Source: Candidatus Rokuibacteriota bacterium
GTDB taxonomy: Bacteria; Methylomirabilota; Methylomirabilia; Rokubacteriales; CSP1-6
DNA length: 64,000 nucleotides
Direction of reading: 5' to 3'
Assembly (NCBI GenBank): GCA_016200085.1
Contig: JACQFL010000028.1
Location: 78,038 to 142,037 of the forward strand
Made by a program: the position numbers and the translations under genes. The notes under the pieces are model-generated. The model searched no databases and was not told where the DNA came from. It saw only the letters and a program-made list of their open reading frames with translations. Shown one piece after another: positions 33,367-42,338 of the stretch; within the stretch, counting starts at the first letter, position 1, and every line of letters begins with the position of its first letter.

Positions 33367-34344
33367 ATGGCACAGGGCCTGGGCTACGACGTCGTCGAGG
33401 GATGGGAGCAGCTGCCGAAGGGCTACGCGCACCGGGACGTGGCGGGCGTCGCCGTGGATGGCGAGGACCGCGTCTTCTTGATCTGCCGGGGCGACCATCC
33501 GATCATCGCCTACGACCGCAAGGGCAACTTCCTCCACTCGTGGGGCGAGGGCCTGTTCACCCTTCGCACCCACGGCATCAGCATCGCGTCCGACGGCACG
33601 CTATGGTGCAGCGACGACGGCAACCACACCGTGCGTCAGTTCACCCCGCAGGGCAAGCTGCTGCGCACGCTCGGGACGCTGAACACGCCCTCGGACACGG
33701 GCTACGACGGCAAGGACACCATGACGGTCAGCCGTCCCGGCGGGCCGTTCAACCGCCCGACCAATCTCGCCATCGGACCGAGTGGGGACCTGTACGTATC
33801 GGACGGCTACGGCAACTGCCGCGTCCACCAGTTCTCGCCGACGGGGACGCTCAAGCGGTCGTGGGGCGTGCCCGGCACCGGCCCCGGCCAGTTCATCCTG
33901 CCCCACGGCATCGCCGTCGCCGCCGACGGCCGCGTGTTCGTGTGCGACCGCGAGAACGATCGCATCCAGATCTTCAGCCCCGACGGCGAGTACCTGACGG
34001 AGTGGACGGACACCCAGCGCCCCACCCACCTCGTGTTCGATGGCCAGGGACGCGCCCACGTCTCCGAGCTCTGGTGGCACAAGGGCCAGACCTCGCGGCG
34101 CCACGGCCCGATCACCGAGCCGCGCTACGGCCGGGTCAGCGTGCTCGACCGGGATGGCCGCGTGCTGGCCCGATGGGGCAGCCCGGACGCCGTGGCGGCC
34201 GGAAGCTTCGCAGCGCCGCACGGGATCGCGGTGGACTCCAAGGGGGATCTCTACGTGGCCGAGGTGACGTGGACGTTCGCGGTCAGCCGCGGTCTCGCTC
34301 CCGACGGCACCCACACGTTCCAGAAGTTCGCCCTCAAGGCCTGA
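33367..34344 (+). CDS. NHL-repeat beta-propeller protein (peptidyl-alpha-hydroxyglycine lyase-like)
   Basis: 325 residues from the ATG at 33367 behind GAAGGAG; a GTG three bases earlier is closer than ideal. Five to six NHL blades are visible, each ending in a D-x-x-N-x-R-I-x-x-F-like edge, for example YVSDGYGNCRVHQFSPTG, VFVCDRENDRIQIFSPDGEY and LYVAEV near the C-terminus. There is no signal peptide, which is unusual for such propellers. Related proteins include amidating lyases and putative sensors. It follows the LLM gene by 22 bp. Confidence 0.82.
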   Translation: MAQGLGYDVVEGWEQLPKGYAHRDVAGVAVDGEDRVFLICRGDHPIIAYDRKGNFLHSWGEGLFTLRTHGISIASDGTLWCSDDGNHTVRQFTPQGKLLRTLGTLNTPSDTGYDGKDTMTVSRPGGPFNRPTNLAIGPSGDLYVSDGYGNCRVHQFSPTGTLKRSWGVPGTGPGQFILPHGIAVAADGRVFVCDRENDRIQIFSPDGEYLTEWTDTQRPTHLVFDGQGRAHVSELWWHKGQTSRRHGPITEPRYGRVSVLDRDGRVLARWGSPDAVAAGSFAAPHGIAVDSKGDLYVAEVTWTFAVSRGLAPDGTHTFQKFALKA

Positions 34345-34352
34345 GCCGGTCG

Positions 34353-34607
34353 GTGGCGACGCAGGCAGCGCTCGACCACGCGCTCGACGAGCTCCGTCCC
34401 GGCTTCCAGGCCGACGGCTTCGAGATCCACGTCGCGTCCATCGAGGCCGGCGACGTGGTGGTCGTCCGGATCCAGCACCGGCCCGATGCCTGCGAGGAGT
34501 GCCTGATCCCCGATGACATGCTGACGGCCATGCTCGAGACGGTCATGCGCCGGGTCGCGCCGGAGGTGGCGGCCGTCGCGCTCGAGCACGAGACGATCGA
34601 CGGATGA
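34353..34607 (+). CDS. NifU-like C-terminal-domain protein (Fe-S scaffold-like)
   Basis: 84 residues from a GTG 8 bp after the NHL gene. The fold pattern matches the NifU C-terminal domain: [20 protein letters not shown], a strand VVVVRI, then the cysteine pair [19 protein letters not shown] and a final VAAVALE. The C-x-x-C could hold a [4Fe-4S] or other metal site. In classical NifU the spacing is also C-x-x-C. Its location between an NHL propeller and an SDR is unusual. It may assist the LLM or downstream enzymes, which is speculative. Confidence 0.75.
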   Translation: MATQAALDHALDELRPGFQADGFEIHVASIEAGDVVVVRIQHRPDACEECLIPDDMLTAMLETVMRRVAPEVAAVALEHETIDG

Positions 34608-34650
34608 CGTCACGCCGCTCCATCACCACCGAGCCGCAGGAGGAGAAGTC

Positions 34651-35409
34651 ATGGCCCCAGCCGAGAAGGTCGCCGTCGTCACGGGCGCGGGAACGGGCAT
34701 TGGCAAGCACGCCGCGCTGGCCCTGATGCGGGAAGGCTACGCCGTGGTCCTCGCCGGCCGCCGCAAGGAGTTGCTGGAGGCGACGGCCAACGAGGGCAAG
34801 CCTTCGGGATCGCGCAGCCTCGTCGTGCCCACCGACGTCGCCGACCCCGCCGCCATCCGCGCGCTCTTCGCCCGCACGAAGGACACGTTCGGCCGCCTCG
34901 ACCTGCTCTTCAACAACGCGGGCACGGGCGCGCCGCCCGTCAACCTCGAGGATCTCACGCTCGAGCAGTGGAAGGCCGTCGTCGACCTCAACCTGACCGG
35001 CGTGTTCCTCTGCACCCAGGAAGCCATCAAGATCATGAAGAGCCAGCAGCCGCGGGGCGGCCGCATCATCAACAACGGCTCGATCTCGGCCCACGCCCCG
35101 CGCCCGAACTCGGCGCCCTACACCTCGACCAAGCACGCGATCACGGGCCTCACCAAGTCGACCTCGCTCGACGGGCGCAAGTACGACATCGCGTGCGGGC
35201 AGATCGACATCGGCAACGCCGACACCCCGATGACCCAGCGCATGAAGAAGGGCGTGCTCCAGCCCAACGGCTCGATCGAGGTGGAGCCGACGATGGACGT
35301 GGACAACGTGGCCCGCGCCATCGTCTACATGGCCAGCCTGCCCCTGGACGCCAACGTCCAGTTCCTCACGGTGATGGCGACCAAGATGCCGTTCGTCGGC
35401 CGCGGCTGA
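34651..35409 (+). CDS. Short-chain dehydrogenase/reductase
   Basis: 252 residues. The coenzyme motif [18 protein letters not shown] is at the N-terminus, with [13 protein letters not shown] near 90. The catalytic Ser-Tyr-Lys is in [20 protein letters not shown] and the following KHAI (Y-x-x-x-K). AGRRKELLE after beta-2 (Arg-Arg) suggests NADP(H). The substrate is not known. AGGAGGAG precedes the ATG. An EthD-domain gene follows 13 bp later. Confidence 0.88.
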   Translation: MAPAEKVAVVTGAGTGIGKHAALALMREGYAVVLAGRRKELLEATANEGKPSGSRSLVVPTDVADPAAIRALFARTKDTFGRLDLLFNNAGTGAPPVNLEDLTLEQWKAVVDLNLTGVFLCTQEAIKIMKSQQPRGGRIINNGSISAHAPRPNSAPYTSTKHAITGLTKSTSLDGRKYDIACGQIDIGNADTPMTQRMKKGVLQPNGSIEVEPTMDVDNVARAIVYMASLPLDANVQFLTVMATKMPFVGRG

Positions 35410-35422
35410 CGGGGGCACGGCC

Positions 35423-35755
35423 GTGGTCAAGAGTGTCTCGCTGCTGACCCGCCGCCCGGGCACGACGCACGAGGAGTTCATGCGGCACTGGGTGGAGGTG
35501 CACGCGCCGCTCGCCCACGCCGTGCCCGGGATCCGGCGCTACGTGCAGTCGCACATCCTCGAGGAGCGCGCGCGGCCGGACATTCCCACCACGGATATCG
35601 CGATCGACGGCATCGCCGAGCTCTGGTATGACGATCGCGAGACGATGGCCCGCGCCCTCGCCACGCCCGAGGCCAGGGCGCTCCACGCCGACGGCGCCCT
35701 CTTCATCGGACGGATCAAGAGCTACACCGTCGAGGAGAAGGTCGTCATCGGCTGA
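35423..35755 (+). CDS. EthD-domain protein
   Basis: 110 residues, a ferredoxin-like dimeric barrel: VKSVSLLTRRPGTTHEEFMR, HWVEVHAPLAHAVPGIRRYV and ELWYDDRETMARALATPEAR match the EthD family, first known from ether-degradation clusters and in part acting as dehydratases or cyclases. The start is a GTG. Its last 11 bp overlap the convergent secreted protein gene. It ends the LLM/NHL/SDR run and may be an accessory enzyme for the same compound. Confidence 0.82.
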   Translation: MVKSVSLLTRRPGTTHEEFMRHWVEVHAPLAHAVPGIRRYVQSHILEERARPDIPTTDIAIDGIAELWYDDRETMARALATPEARALHADGALFIGRIKSYTVEEKVVIG

Positions 35756-36131
35756 GCGGAGGCGGCGCGGGTGGCGCGCCCGGCGGCGGCGGAGGCGGCG
35801 TCGGGGTGGGCAGCCACACCCACTGGTAGGCCGTGGTCACGCCGTCGCCGTAGAGCACGTAGCGGCCGTGGGGATACACGACCTCCCGCCGGACCGCGAC
35901 GGGAGCCGGCGCCGCCGCGTACGTGGAGGCGGGGATCGCGTAGACCGGCGCCGGATACACGACCGGGTACCCGGACGAGGTCACCGCGGCGCCGATCACG
36001 AGGGTGCTCCACAGCGCGAAGGCGCCGAGCGCGACGGCCGCGGCCGCCCCACCGTGAGCGTCAGCCGGTGCTGGCGCCGCGCTCGGACCGACCAGGATGA
36101 CCACCAGCACGAGGGCGGCGATCCTCTTCAT
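35745..36131 (-). CDS. Small secreted Pro/Val/Tyr-rich protein
   Basis: 128 residues from the ATG at 36131 with a strong AGGAGGT upstream. A signal peptide (about 4-25, ending PADAHG) is followed by a second hydrophobic stretch (AVALGAFALWSTLVIGAAV), then Tyr/Pro/Ala runs (YPVVYPAPVYAIPASTYAAA) and YGDGVTTAYQWVWLPTPTP with a polyproline end. It resembles the Tyr/Pro-rich protein at 12162-12566 in composition and export signal but shares no clear motif. Its 3' end overlaps the EthD gene tail by 11 bp. Confidence 0.68.
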   Translation of the reverse strand: MKRIAALVLVVILVGPSAAPAPADAHGGAAAAVALGAFALWSTLVIGAAVTSSGYPVVYPAPVYAIPASTYAAAPAPVAVRREVVYPHGRYVLYGDGVTTAYQWVWLPTPTPPPPPPGAPPAPPPLSR

Positions 36132-36318
36132 GGCGTGCCCGACCTCCTGCCCGACAGTGTAGCGCACGCCGCCGGGCGGTCCGGCAATTGTCGCCTGCGG
36201 GCGGCCGAATCTGCCGCCCGATGATCGGGCGCGCTCGTGAACGGTCGGTTTCCCTGGCTTTCTCACGCGTCGGACGTGCTGGGTCTGGCACACGGATTGA
36301 AGCCTCTCGGACCCGGTC

Positions 36319-37308
36319 ATGATCGACGTCATCGCCGGCGACGTCACCATCGGCGGCTTCACCAGCCCGCTGCTCAGCTGGCTCGGGTCCGCCGCCCTCC
36401 TCGCGTTCTTCGGCTGGCAGGTCGCCCGGCTGTTCGCCGACGTCCTCCGCGTCTCCGCCCCGTACCTCCAGCTGGAGCCCGTGCTGGCGCCCCTCGCCGA
36501 GGAGATCGAGTCGACCGACCTGGGGCGGGCCGTGCGGCGCGCGTTCTCCGACGGGCGCGAGGCGGCGCCCGCCACGACGGTGAGCGCGGGCGTCACCGAC
36601 ATCGACCGGCTCACCGCGCTCGACCAGGCGATGCGCGAGGCCGGCGCGTTCCGGCGCCCCTGGGTGCAGTTCCGCAAGACCCTCCTGATCGAGCACGTGC
36701 CGTGGACCAGCGAGCCGCGGATCTTCAGCACCCGCCGTGCCGAGGACTTCTTCACCGAGGACGCGGTCCTGGGCGGCGCGATCGACCTCGCCTTCTACCG
36801 TCAGCTGCCCTCGCTGATCACCGGCTTCGGCCTGCTGTTGACCTTCGTCGCCATCTGCACGGGGCTCGGGCGGCTGCACGCCGACGGCGAGACCGTGAAA
36901 GGCATCCAGGGCCTGATCAACGGTCTGGCGGGCAAGTTCCTGACGTCGATCATCGGCCTGGTGTGCGCGAACGTCTTCGTCCTGGTGGAGCGCCCTGCCG
37001 TCCGCCGGCTGCTCGGCCTGCACGAGGAGCTCGTGACCCTGCTCGACGAGTCCTTCCCCCGCCGGACCGCCGAGGACCTGCTCGACGCCCTCGCCCGCCA
37101 GCGCAGCGCCCACGAGGCCGTCGCGCGCGCGGCCCGCGGGGAGGACGGCGAGCCGGGACCGCCCGCGCCCCAGACGCGGCTGGACGAGTCCATCGAGGCG
37201 CTCACGTCGGCGGTTCACGCGCTGGCCGAGCAGGTCGCGGCGGCGGGCGCGGACCGCGAGGTCGTCGTCCCGCTCGCGCCGCGGCAGCGGAGCCGCCGGC
37301 TTGGCTGA
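36319..37308 (+). CDS. MotA/TolQ/ExbB-family channel protein, ZorA-like
   Basis: 329 residues. An N-terminal membrane helix (about 16-40, SWLGSAALLAFFGWQVARLF) is followed by a cytoplasmic segment, then FFTEDAVLGGAIDLAFYRQL and two helices (about 170-190, LPSLITGFGLLLTFVAICTG, and about 205-230, GKFLTSIIGLVCANVFVLVE). This is the stator layout of MotA/TolQ/ExbB, closest in feel to ZorA of Zorya defence systems. The long C-terminal tail of true ZorA is absent; there are only about 95 helical residues. The next gene encodes the OmpA/MotB-like partner and overlaps by 8 bp. No clear ribosome site is seen before the ATG. Confidence 0.72.
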   Translation: MIDVIAGDVTIGGFTSPLLSWLGSAALLAFFGWQVARLFADVLRVSAPYLQLEPVLAPLAEEIESTDLGRAVRRAFSDGREAAPATTVSAGVTDIDRLTALDQAMREAGAFRRPWVQFRKTLLIEHVPWTSEPRIFSTRRAEDFFTEDAVLGGAIDLAFYRQLPSLITGFGLLLTFVAICTGLGRLHADGETVKGIQGLINGLAGKFLTSIIGLVCANVFVLVERPAVRRLLGLHEELVTLLDESFPRRTAEDLLDALARQRSAHEAVARAARGEDGEPGPPAPQTRLDESIEALTSAVHALAEQVAAAGADREVVVPLAPRQRSRRLG

Positions 37309-37960
37309 TCGCCGCCTCGCGGCCGAGAGCGACGCGCGCAGCGTCGCCCTCGGCGTCACCGACCTCATGACCTCCCTGGCCGTGATCTTCGTGCTCCTGC
37401 TCGTCGTCTTCGTGGGCGCCTCGCGCCCTGCCGCGAGCCGCGTCGACCCGCGCGCGCCGGTGGGCGTCGCCGACGTCCGCGCCGCGCTCGGGCGGTCCTC
37501 GCCCGACGGGGTCGGGCTCGAGCAGGATCCCCGGGACCCGCACGTGCTCCGGGTGCTGATCCCGGAGGCCCTGCTGACGTTCGAGTTCGCCCGCAGCACC
37601 CTCGCCCCCGCGGGCGAGCGCTTTCTCGCCCGCGTGATGCCGGCCTACGCCACGGTGCTCTGCGGCGATCTGGCCGACCGCGTCGCGGGGATCGTGATCG
37701 AGGGCCACACCGACGACCTCGGCGACGACGCGCTCAACTTCCGCCTGAGCCAGGACCGGTCGTTCCGGGTTCTCGTGCGGGGCCTCGACGCCATCCGTGT
37801 CTCCGCGCCCGAGGCCCACGACTGCTTCGCGGCGCTCGCCTCGGCGAGCGGGCGCGGCAAGCACGACCTCGTGTACGACGGCGCCCGCCGGCCCGACCGC
37901 GCGCTGAGCCGCCGCGTCGTCCTCAAGATCCTGCTCCGCGAGCCCCCCGAGCGCTCCTGA
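37301..37960 (+). CDS. MotB/OmpA-domain protein, ZorB-like
   Basis: 219 residues from a TTG overlapping the channel gene. One membrane helix (about 20-42) starts VTDLMTSLAVIFVLLLVVFV, with Asp21 in the position of the proton-binding Asp of MotB/ZorB. A plug-like linker leads to an OmpA-like peptidoglycan domain: LTFEFARSTLAPAGERFLAR near 90, GIVIEGHTDDLGDDALNFRL near 130, SQDRSFRVL and a C-terminal RALSRRVVLKIL. It should pair with the upstream channel as a peptidoglycan-anchored, ion-driven motor. TTG as start is inferred; no other in-frame start is suitable. Confidence 0.74.
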   Translation: MADRRLAAESDARSVALGVTDLMTSLAVIFVLLLVVFVGASRPAASRVDPRAPVGVADVRAALGRSSPDGVGLEQDPRDPHVLRVLIPEALLTFEFARSTLAPAGERFLARVMPAYATVLCGDLADRVAGIVIEGHTDDLGDDALNFRLSQDRSFRVLVRGLDAIRVSAPEAHDCFAALASASGRGKHDLVYDGARRPDRALSRRVVLKILLREPPERS

Positions 37961-37970
37961 GGTCCTGACC

Positions 37971-37987
37971 CGGCGCGCATTGCGCCG
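37971..37987. terminator. Short GC hairpin between the motor pair and the CHAT gene
   Basis: CGGCGC and GCGCCG form a 6-bp stem with a 5-nt loop, 10 nt after the ZorB-like stop and 29 nt before the CHAT start. No T-tract follows. It may attenuate or process the transcript, or mean nothing in a GC-rich region. Confidence 0.3.
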
Positions 37988-38016
37988 AGGGCTGGCATTC
38001 ATGTGATGATCGGGAC

Positions 38017-40497
38017 GTGACACCGGGGCGCCTGATCGCCGCCGCGCTGGCCGGGGCGGTGCTCGTCGCCGTGCACGCCTGGCCCGCGGATGCGCAGGGT
38101 CCGGGCGGCGGACGCGGCCCGGGCATGGGTCGCCGGCCGCCACCTCCCCGGGGCGAGCGTGAGCCGCCCCCCGCGCCGGTCGAGGAATCCCCGCCCGGGC
38201 GCTACCCGTTCGAGTTCGACAAGATTCTCGAGGTCGTCAACCGGGGCGAGGGCCGCCAGGCGCTGGCCTGGTACGAGGAGACGGTCGCCGAGGCCGTGCA
38301 GCAGGGTGATCGTCTGCGCGCGGCCCGCGCGAGCTTCGGCGTCGCGGTGGTCGCCCTGCGCGTGGGACTGTTCCAGAAGGCGATCCAGGCGGGCCAGAAG
38401 GCCGTCGAGATCTTCAAGGCGTCGGACACCCTCGGTCCCGCCGACGCGGGGCGCTGGTCCTCCACGTACATCCAGCTCGGCGCCGCCTACCGTCACGTCG
38501 GTGACCTCGCGCAGGCGCGCAAGACGCTCGAGGAAGCCCTCACGTTCGCGGAGAGCCACTTCCGGGGACGGCGCGAGATGGTCAACGTCGGCATGATCCT
38601 GATCGCGCTCGCGAGGGTCGCCAACGCCCAGCAGGACTACCAGGCGGCCCGGGAGCGGGCCACCCAGGCCGCGGAGTTCTTCGAGAAGGCCGCCGCCAAC
38701 ATGCCGCCCAGCGCCCCCGAGCGCGCGCGCACCGCGATCCGCCGCCACGCGGCGACCGCGCTGGCCGAGATGGGTCGCGCGGAGCTCGGCCTCGGCCGGC
38801 GTGACGAGGCCGAGGCGGCCTTCGACCGCGCGCTGAAGTTCGCGCGCCTGGTGGGCCTGCGCGAGGCCGAGCTCGAGATCGTGCAGGCCCAGGCCACCCT
38901 CGCGGTCGCGCGGCAGGACTGGGCCAAGGCGGAAGCGCTCTACCGGCAGGGCCTCGCGCTCGCCGGCGAGATCAAGCAGCCGGGCGCGCTCATGTGGCTC
39001 AACCAGGGGCTCGCCCGAGCGCTCAAGGAGCTCGGACGCCCCGACGAGGCGTTCCCCGCCGCGCGCGAAGCGGTGCGCCACGTCGAGGAGGTCCGCGCCG
39101 AGCTCGGCGAGTCCGGGCTGCGGAGCCAGTTCCTCGAGGACAAGCAACGGATCTATCAGCTGGCCATTCGCCTGGCCCTGGACATCAAGAAGCCCGACGA
39201 GGCGTTCGCGCTGGTCGAGCGCAGCCGGGCCCGCGCCTTCCTCGACATCCTCGGCAACCAGACCACGGTGTCCAAGGGCCGCACGCGCGCGCTCGTCGAG
39301 GAAGAGGTGCGCCTCCGGGCGCGGCTGGGCGAAGCCCGGGCCACCGTGCAGGAATCCGACGATGACGCGGAATCGGCGAAAGCCCGGGCGCGCGTCGACG
39401 CGCTCGACCGCGATTACCGGGCCTTTCTCGACCGCGTCCGCAAGGAGAACGTCGAGCAAGCGTCGCTCATGACGGTCGAGCCCGTGACCCTCTCGGAGAT
39501 CCAGGCCCTCCTGCCGGAGGGCACGACCCTGCTCGAATACCTGGTCGGTGACAACGACGTGGTCGTGTGGGCCATCGATCGTCACGGCGTCAAGGTCGCG
39601 AAGATCGACGGCGATCGCCCGTCGCTCGTCGGCATGGTCCGCGGGCTCCGCGCCGCGATCGCCAGCCAGGCGTCCCTCGACGACGTCCAGCGACGAGCCG
39701 CTGGACTGCACGCCCGCCTGCTCGGCGCCTTGCGCCGCGAGCTCGGCGGCGGCCGGCGCCTGCTCATCGTGCCGCACGGCGTGCTGCACTACCTTCCGTT
39801 CGCCGCCCTGCGCTCCCCGGGCGGGCGCTGGCTCGTGGATGACTTCGCCATCGCGACGCTGCCGAGCGCCAGCGTGCTGCGATATCTCACCGACAAGGGC
39901 GTGAACACTTCCGGCCGCACGCTCGCCGTCGGCAACCCCGACGTGGGCGCCGGGCTGGCGCTGCGCTGGGCCGAGCGCGAGGCGCGGATGGTGGGCCAGC
40001 GCGAGCCCGGCGCGACGGTGCTCGTGCGCGCCGACGCCACCGAGGCCCAGGTCAAGAAGCTCGCGGAGGGCGCCGGTCTGCTGCACTTCGCCACCCACGG
40101 CGAGCTGAGCGAGACCGATCCCCTGTCCTCGGCCCTGCTGCTCGTGCCGGGCGGCGGCGAGGACGGCCGGCTCGAGGTGCGCGAGCTGTTCGGGCTCGAC
40201 CTGCACGCCCGGCTGGTGGTCCTCTCCGCGTGCCAGACGGGGCTCGGCAAGATCTCCAGCGGTGACGAGATCGTGGGGCTGCAGCGCGCGTTCCTCTACG
40301 CCGGCACGCCCGCCGTGGTGACGACGCTGTGGAAGGTGGACGACCGGGCCAGCTACGAGCTGATCCGGGCCTTCTACGACCGCCTCGCGCAGGCCGGCGC
40401 GATGGAGGCACTGCGCCAGGCGCAGATCGAGACGATGCGCGCGTTTCCTCATCCCTACGCCTGGGCCGCGTTCGGCCTGACCGGCGCGCCGCGCTGA
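38017..40497 (+). CDS. TPR-CHAT caspase-like peptidase, exported
   Basis: 826 residues from a GTG. A signal peptide (about 5-26, ending ADAQG) is followed by a Gly/Pro/Arg linker, then tetratricopeptide repeats over about 70-370 (for instance GRRDEAEAAFDRALKFARLV and QDWAKAEALYRQGLALAGEI). The CHAT domain occupies about 500-826, with the catalytic His at about 694 (LLHFATHGELSETDPL) and Cys at about 739 (LVVLSACQTGLG). CHAT proteases cleave partner proteins in response to a sensed signal, as in Craspase-type systems. Here it would act outside the cytoplasmic membrane if the signal works. The cyclase gene follows directly. Confidence 0.87.
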   Translation: MTPGRLIAAALAGAVLVAVHAWPADAQGPGGGRGPGMGRRPPPPRGEREPPPAPVEESPPGRYPFEFDKILEVVNRGEGRQALAWYEETVAEAVQQGDRLRAARASFGVAVVALRVGLFQKAIQAGQKAVEIFKASDTLGPADAGRWSSTYIQLGAAYRHVGDLAQARKTLEEALTFAESHFRGRREMVNVGMILIALARVANAQQDYQAARERATQAAEFFEKAAANMPPSAPERARTAIRRHAATALAEMGRAELGLGRRDEAEAAFDRALKFARLVGLREAELEIVQAQATLAVARQDWAKAEALYRQGLALAGEIKQPGALMWLNQGLARALKELGRPDEAFPAAREAVRHVEEVRAELGESGLRSQFLEDKQRIYQLAIRLALDIKKPDEAFALVERSRARAFLDILGNQTTVSKGRTRALVEEEVRLRARLGEARATVQESDDDAESAKARARVDALDRDYRAFLDRVRKENVEQASLMTVEPVTLSEIQALLPEGTTLLEYLVGDNDVVVWAIDRHGVKVAKIDGDRPSLVGMVRGLRAAIASQASLDDVQRRAAGLHARLLGALRRELGGGRRLLIVPHGVLHYLPFAALRSPGGRWLVDDFAIATLPSASVLRYLTDKGVNTSGRTLAVGNPDVGAGLALRWAEREARMVGQREPGATVLVRADATEAQVKKLAEGAGLLHFATHGELSETDPLSSALLLVPGGGEDGRLEVRELFGLDLHARLVVLSACQTGLGKISSGDEIVGLQRAFLYAGTPAVVTTLWKVDDRASYELIRAFYDRLAQAGAMEALRQAQIETMRAFPHPYAWAAFGLTGAPR

Positions 40498-40547
40498 AGC
40501 TGACGCTGCCTCTCAGCCCGGCCGCACGCCGCCTCGCGCGGGCGCTC

Positions 40548-42338
40548 GTGCTGGGGATCGCGATGAGCATCGGCGTCACCATCCTCTCGCGCGTGGGCGT
40601 GCTCGCGGGCTGGGAGACGCGCGCGGTCGACACGTTTCTCTTCTTCCGCGATCGCCGGCCAGCGCCGGAGATCGCCCTGGTCACGATCGACGAGGACACC
40701 TTCGCGAGCCTGGGCGAGCGCCAGCCCCTGCCCCGGGCCTATCTGGCGGAGCTGGCGGACTTCCTGCTGAGGAGCGGCGCCCGCGTGGTCGCCTTCGACC
40801 TGATCGTGCGGACCCCGACGGAGTCCGCCGCCGACGCCGCGCTCATCCGGGTCTCCCGGCGCGCCGGCGACCGCCTGGTGTTCGCCGCGGTCGCCCGTCC
40901 GGTGCAGGGCGAGGAGCGCTACGAGATGAGCGGCGCATTCTCTCCCGCCCTGCGCGCGCGGCTGGGCTTCGCGAACACCCCGCTGGGCAGCGACGGCATC
41001 ATCCGCCGGATGGCCCCCGTCCTGGCGGACGCCCACGGCGGCTTCCTGCCGTCGCTCGCGCTGGTCACGGTGGCGGCCTGGGATGGAGCACTGCCGGCCC
41101 TGGACGCCGCGCTGCGGGCCGGCGGCCACGACACGCTGGCGCTCCCGGTCCGCGGGGACGACGGCCGCATCACCCGGGCGCCGGTCACGCGGGCGGCGCT
41201 CGCCGAGCGGCCCTGGCGCGTGGACTTCGCGGGGCCGCCGGGCACGTTCGTCGCGTTCCCGAGCCTGCCGCTCGTGCAGATGGCCCGCAGCGGCGTCGAG
41301 CCTCCGGCCGACAACCCGTTCCGGGACCGCCTCGTCCTGGTGGGCGCGACCTTCGCCGAGAGCCGCGATTTCTACCCCACGCCGGTCGGGCTCATGGCGG
41401 GCGTCGAGATCCAGGCTCACATGATCAACACGGTGCTGACCCGTCGCCTCACCGCGCCGCCCCACTGGGCCGTCAACCTGGCTCTCCTGGCCGTGGTCTG
41501 CGTGGTCATCGCCGTGCTGGCGCTCTGGCTCTCGACGCTGTGGCTCACCGTGGCGTCCGCCGGGATCGTCGGCGGGCTGGCGGTCGCGAGCTACGCGGTG
41601 TACGTGCGCGGCGGGTACTGGCTCGACTTCGTCGCCCCGCTGGCGGCGATGCGGGTCTACTTCCAGGTCTCGAAGCTGGTGGCCCGGCGCCGCCTCCGCG
41701 CGGCCTTCGGCCAGTACACGAGCCCCGAGGTGCTCGAGCGCGTGGTCCGCGAGGGCAGCCAGCTCGGCGGCGAGGTGCGCACGGTCTCCGTGCTGATGTC
41801 CGACGTGCGCGGCTTCACCACGCTCTCGGAGGGGCGGCCGCCGGCCGAGGTGTCGGCGATCATGAACGAGTACTTCACGGCCATGGTCGATGTCATCATG
41901 GGCCAGCAGGGCATGGTGAGCGACTTCATCGGCGACGGCATCCTCGCGATCTTCGGCGCGCCCCTCGACGACCCCGAGCACGCCTGGCATGCGGTGCAGA
42001 CCGCGCTCGGCATGCAGGCGGCCACCGCGCGGCTCAACGAGGGCTGGACGGCGGCGGGCCGGCCCTCGCTGGCGATGGGAGTCGCCGTGAACACGGGCGA
42101 CGTGTTCGCCGGCAACCTCGGGTCGCCGCGCAAGAAGAAGTACGGCGCGATCGGCGACACCGTGAACACCACGGCGCGCATGGAGGGCCTGAACCGCGAG
42201 CTGGGCACGGGCATCCTGATCTCCGCGGCGACGCTGGCGCTGGTGAAGGACCGCGTGGTGGCCCGCGACCGCGGCGAGGTCCAGGTCAAGGGCAAGGCGG
42301 AAGCAGTCGCGATCTTCGAGCTGGAGGGTCTTCGATGA
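40548..42338 (+). CDS. CHASE2-domain class III adenylate/guanylate cyclase
   Basis: About 596 residues. The start is uncertain: a GTG at 40548 keeps the first membrane helix, an ATG at 40563 would cut it, and the frame is open back over the CHAT stop. CHASE2 sensor (RAVDTFLFFRDRRPAPEIAL, FDLIVRTPTESAADAALIRV, LVLVGATFAESRDFYPTPVG) is followed by three membrane helices (about 315-375) and a cyclase domain. Metal Asp residues are in LMSDVRGFTTLSE and FIGDGILAIFGAP; the transition-state Asn/Arg are in GAIGDTVNTTARMEG. The lysine that usually precedes (F/Y)IGD and reads adenine is Asp here (VSDFIGD). It ends ATGA into the FecR gene. Confidence 0.85.
   Translation: MLGIAMSIGVTILSRVGVLAGWETRAVDTFLFFRDRRPAPEIALVTIDEDTFASLGERQPLPRAYLAELADFLLRSGARVVAFDLIVRTPTESAADAALIRVSRRAGDRLVFAAVARPVQGEERYEMSGAFSPALRARLGFANTPLGSDGIIRRMAPVLADAHGGFLPSLALVTVAAWDGALPALDAALRAGGHDTLALPVRGDDGRITRAPVTRAALAERPWRVDFAGPPGTFVAFPSLPLVQMARSGVEPPADNPFRDRLVLVGATFAESRDFYPTPVGLMAGVEIQAHMINTVLTRRLTAPPHWAVNLALLAVVCVVIAVLALWLSTLWLTVASAGIVGGLAVASYAVYVRGGYWLDFVAPLAAMRVYFQVSKLVARRRLRAAFGQYTSPEVLERVVREGSQLGGEVRTVSVLMSDVRGFTTLSEGRPPAEVSAIMNEYFTAMVDVIMGQQGMVSDFIGDGILAIFGAPLDDPEHAWHAVQTALGMQAATARLNEGWTAAGRPSLAMGVAVNTGDVFAGNLGSPRKKKYGAIGDTVNTTARMEGLNRELGTGILISAATLALVKDRVVARDRGEVQVKGKAEAVAIFELEGLR

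Noticed and set aside
36319..37960. Calling the pair a canonical Zorya system
   Set aside because: ZorC, ZorD or ZorE genes are not next to it, and the ZorA-like protein lacks the long tail. Only a likeness is claimed.
37999..40452. An 817-codon open frame on the minus strand
   Set aside because: It is a mirror of the CHAT gene caused by high GC. Its translation is Arg/Gly/Ala/His-rich with no domain pattern, whereas the plus strand has TPR and CHAT motifs.
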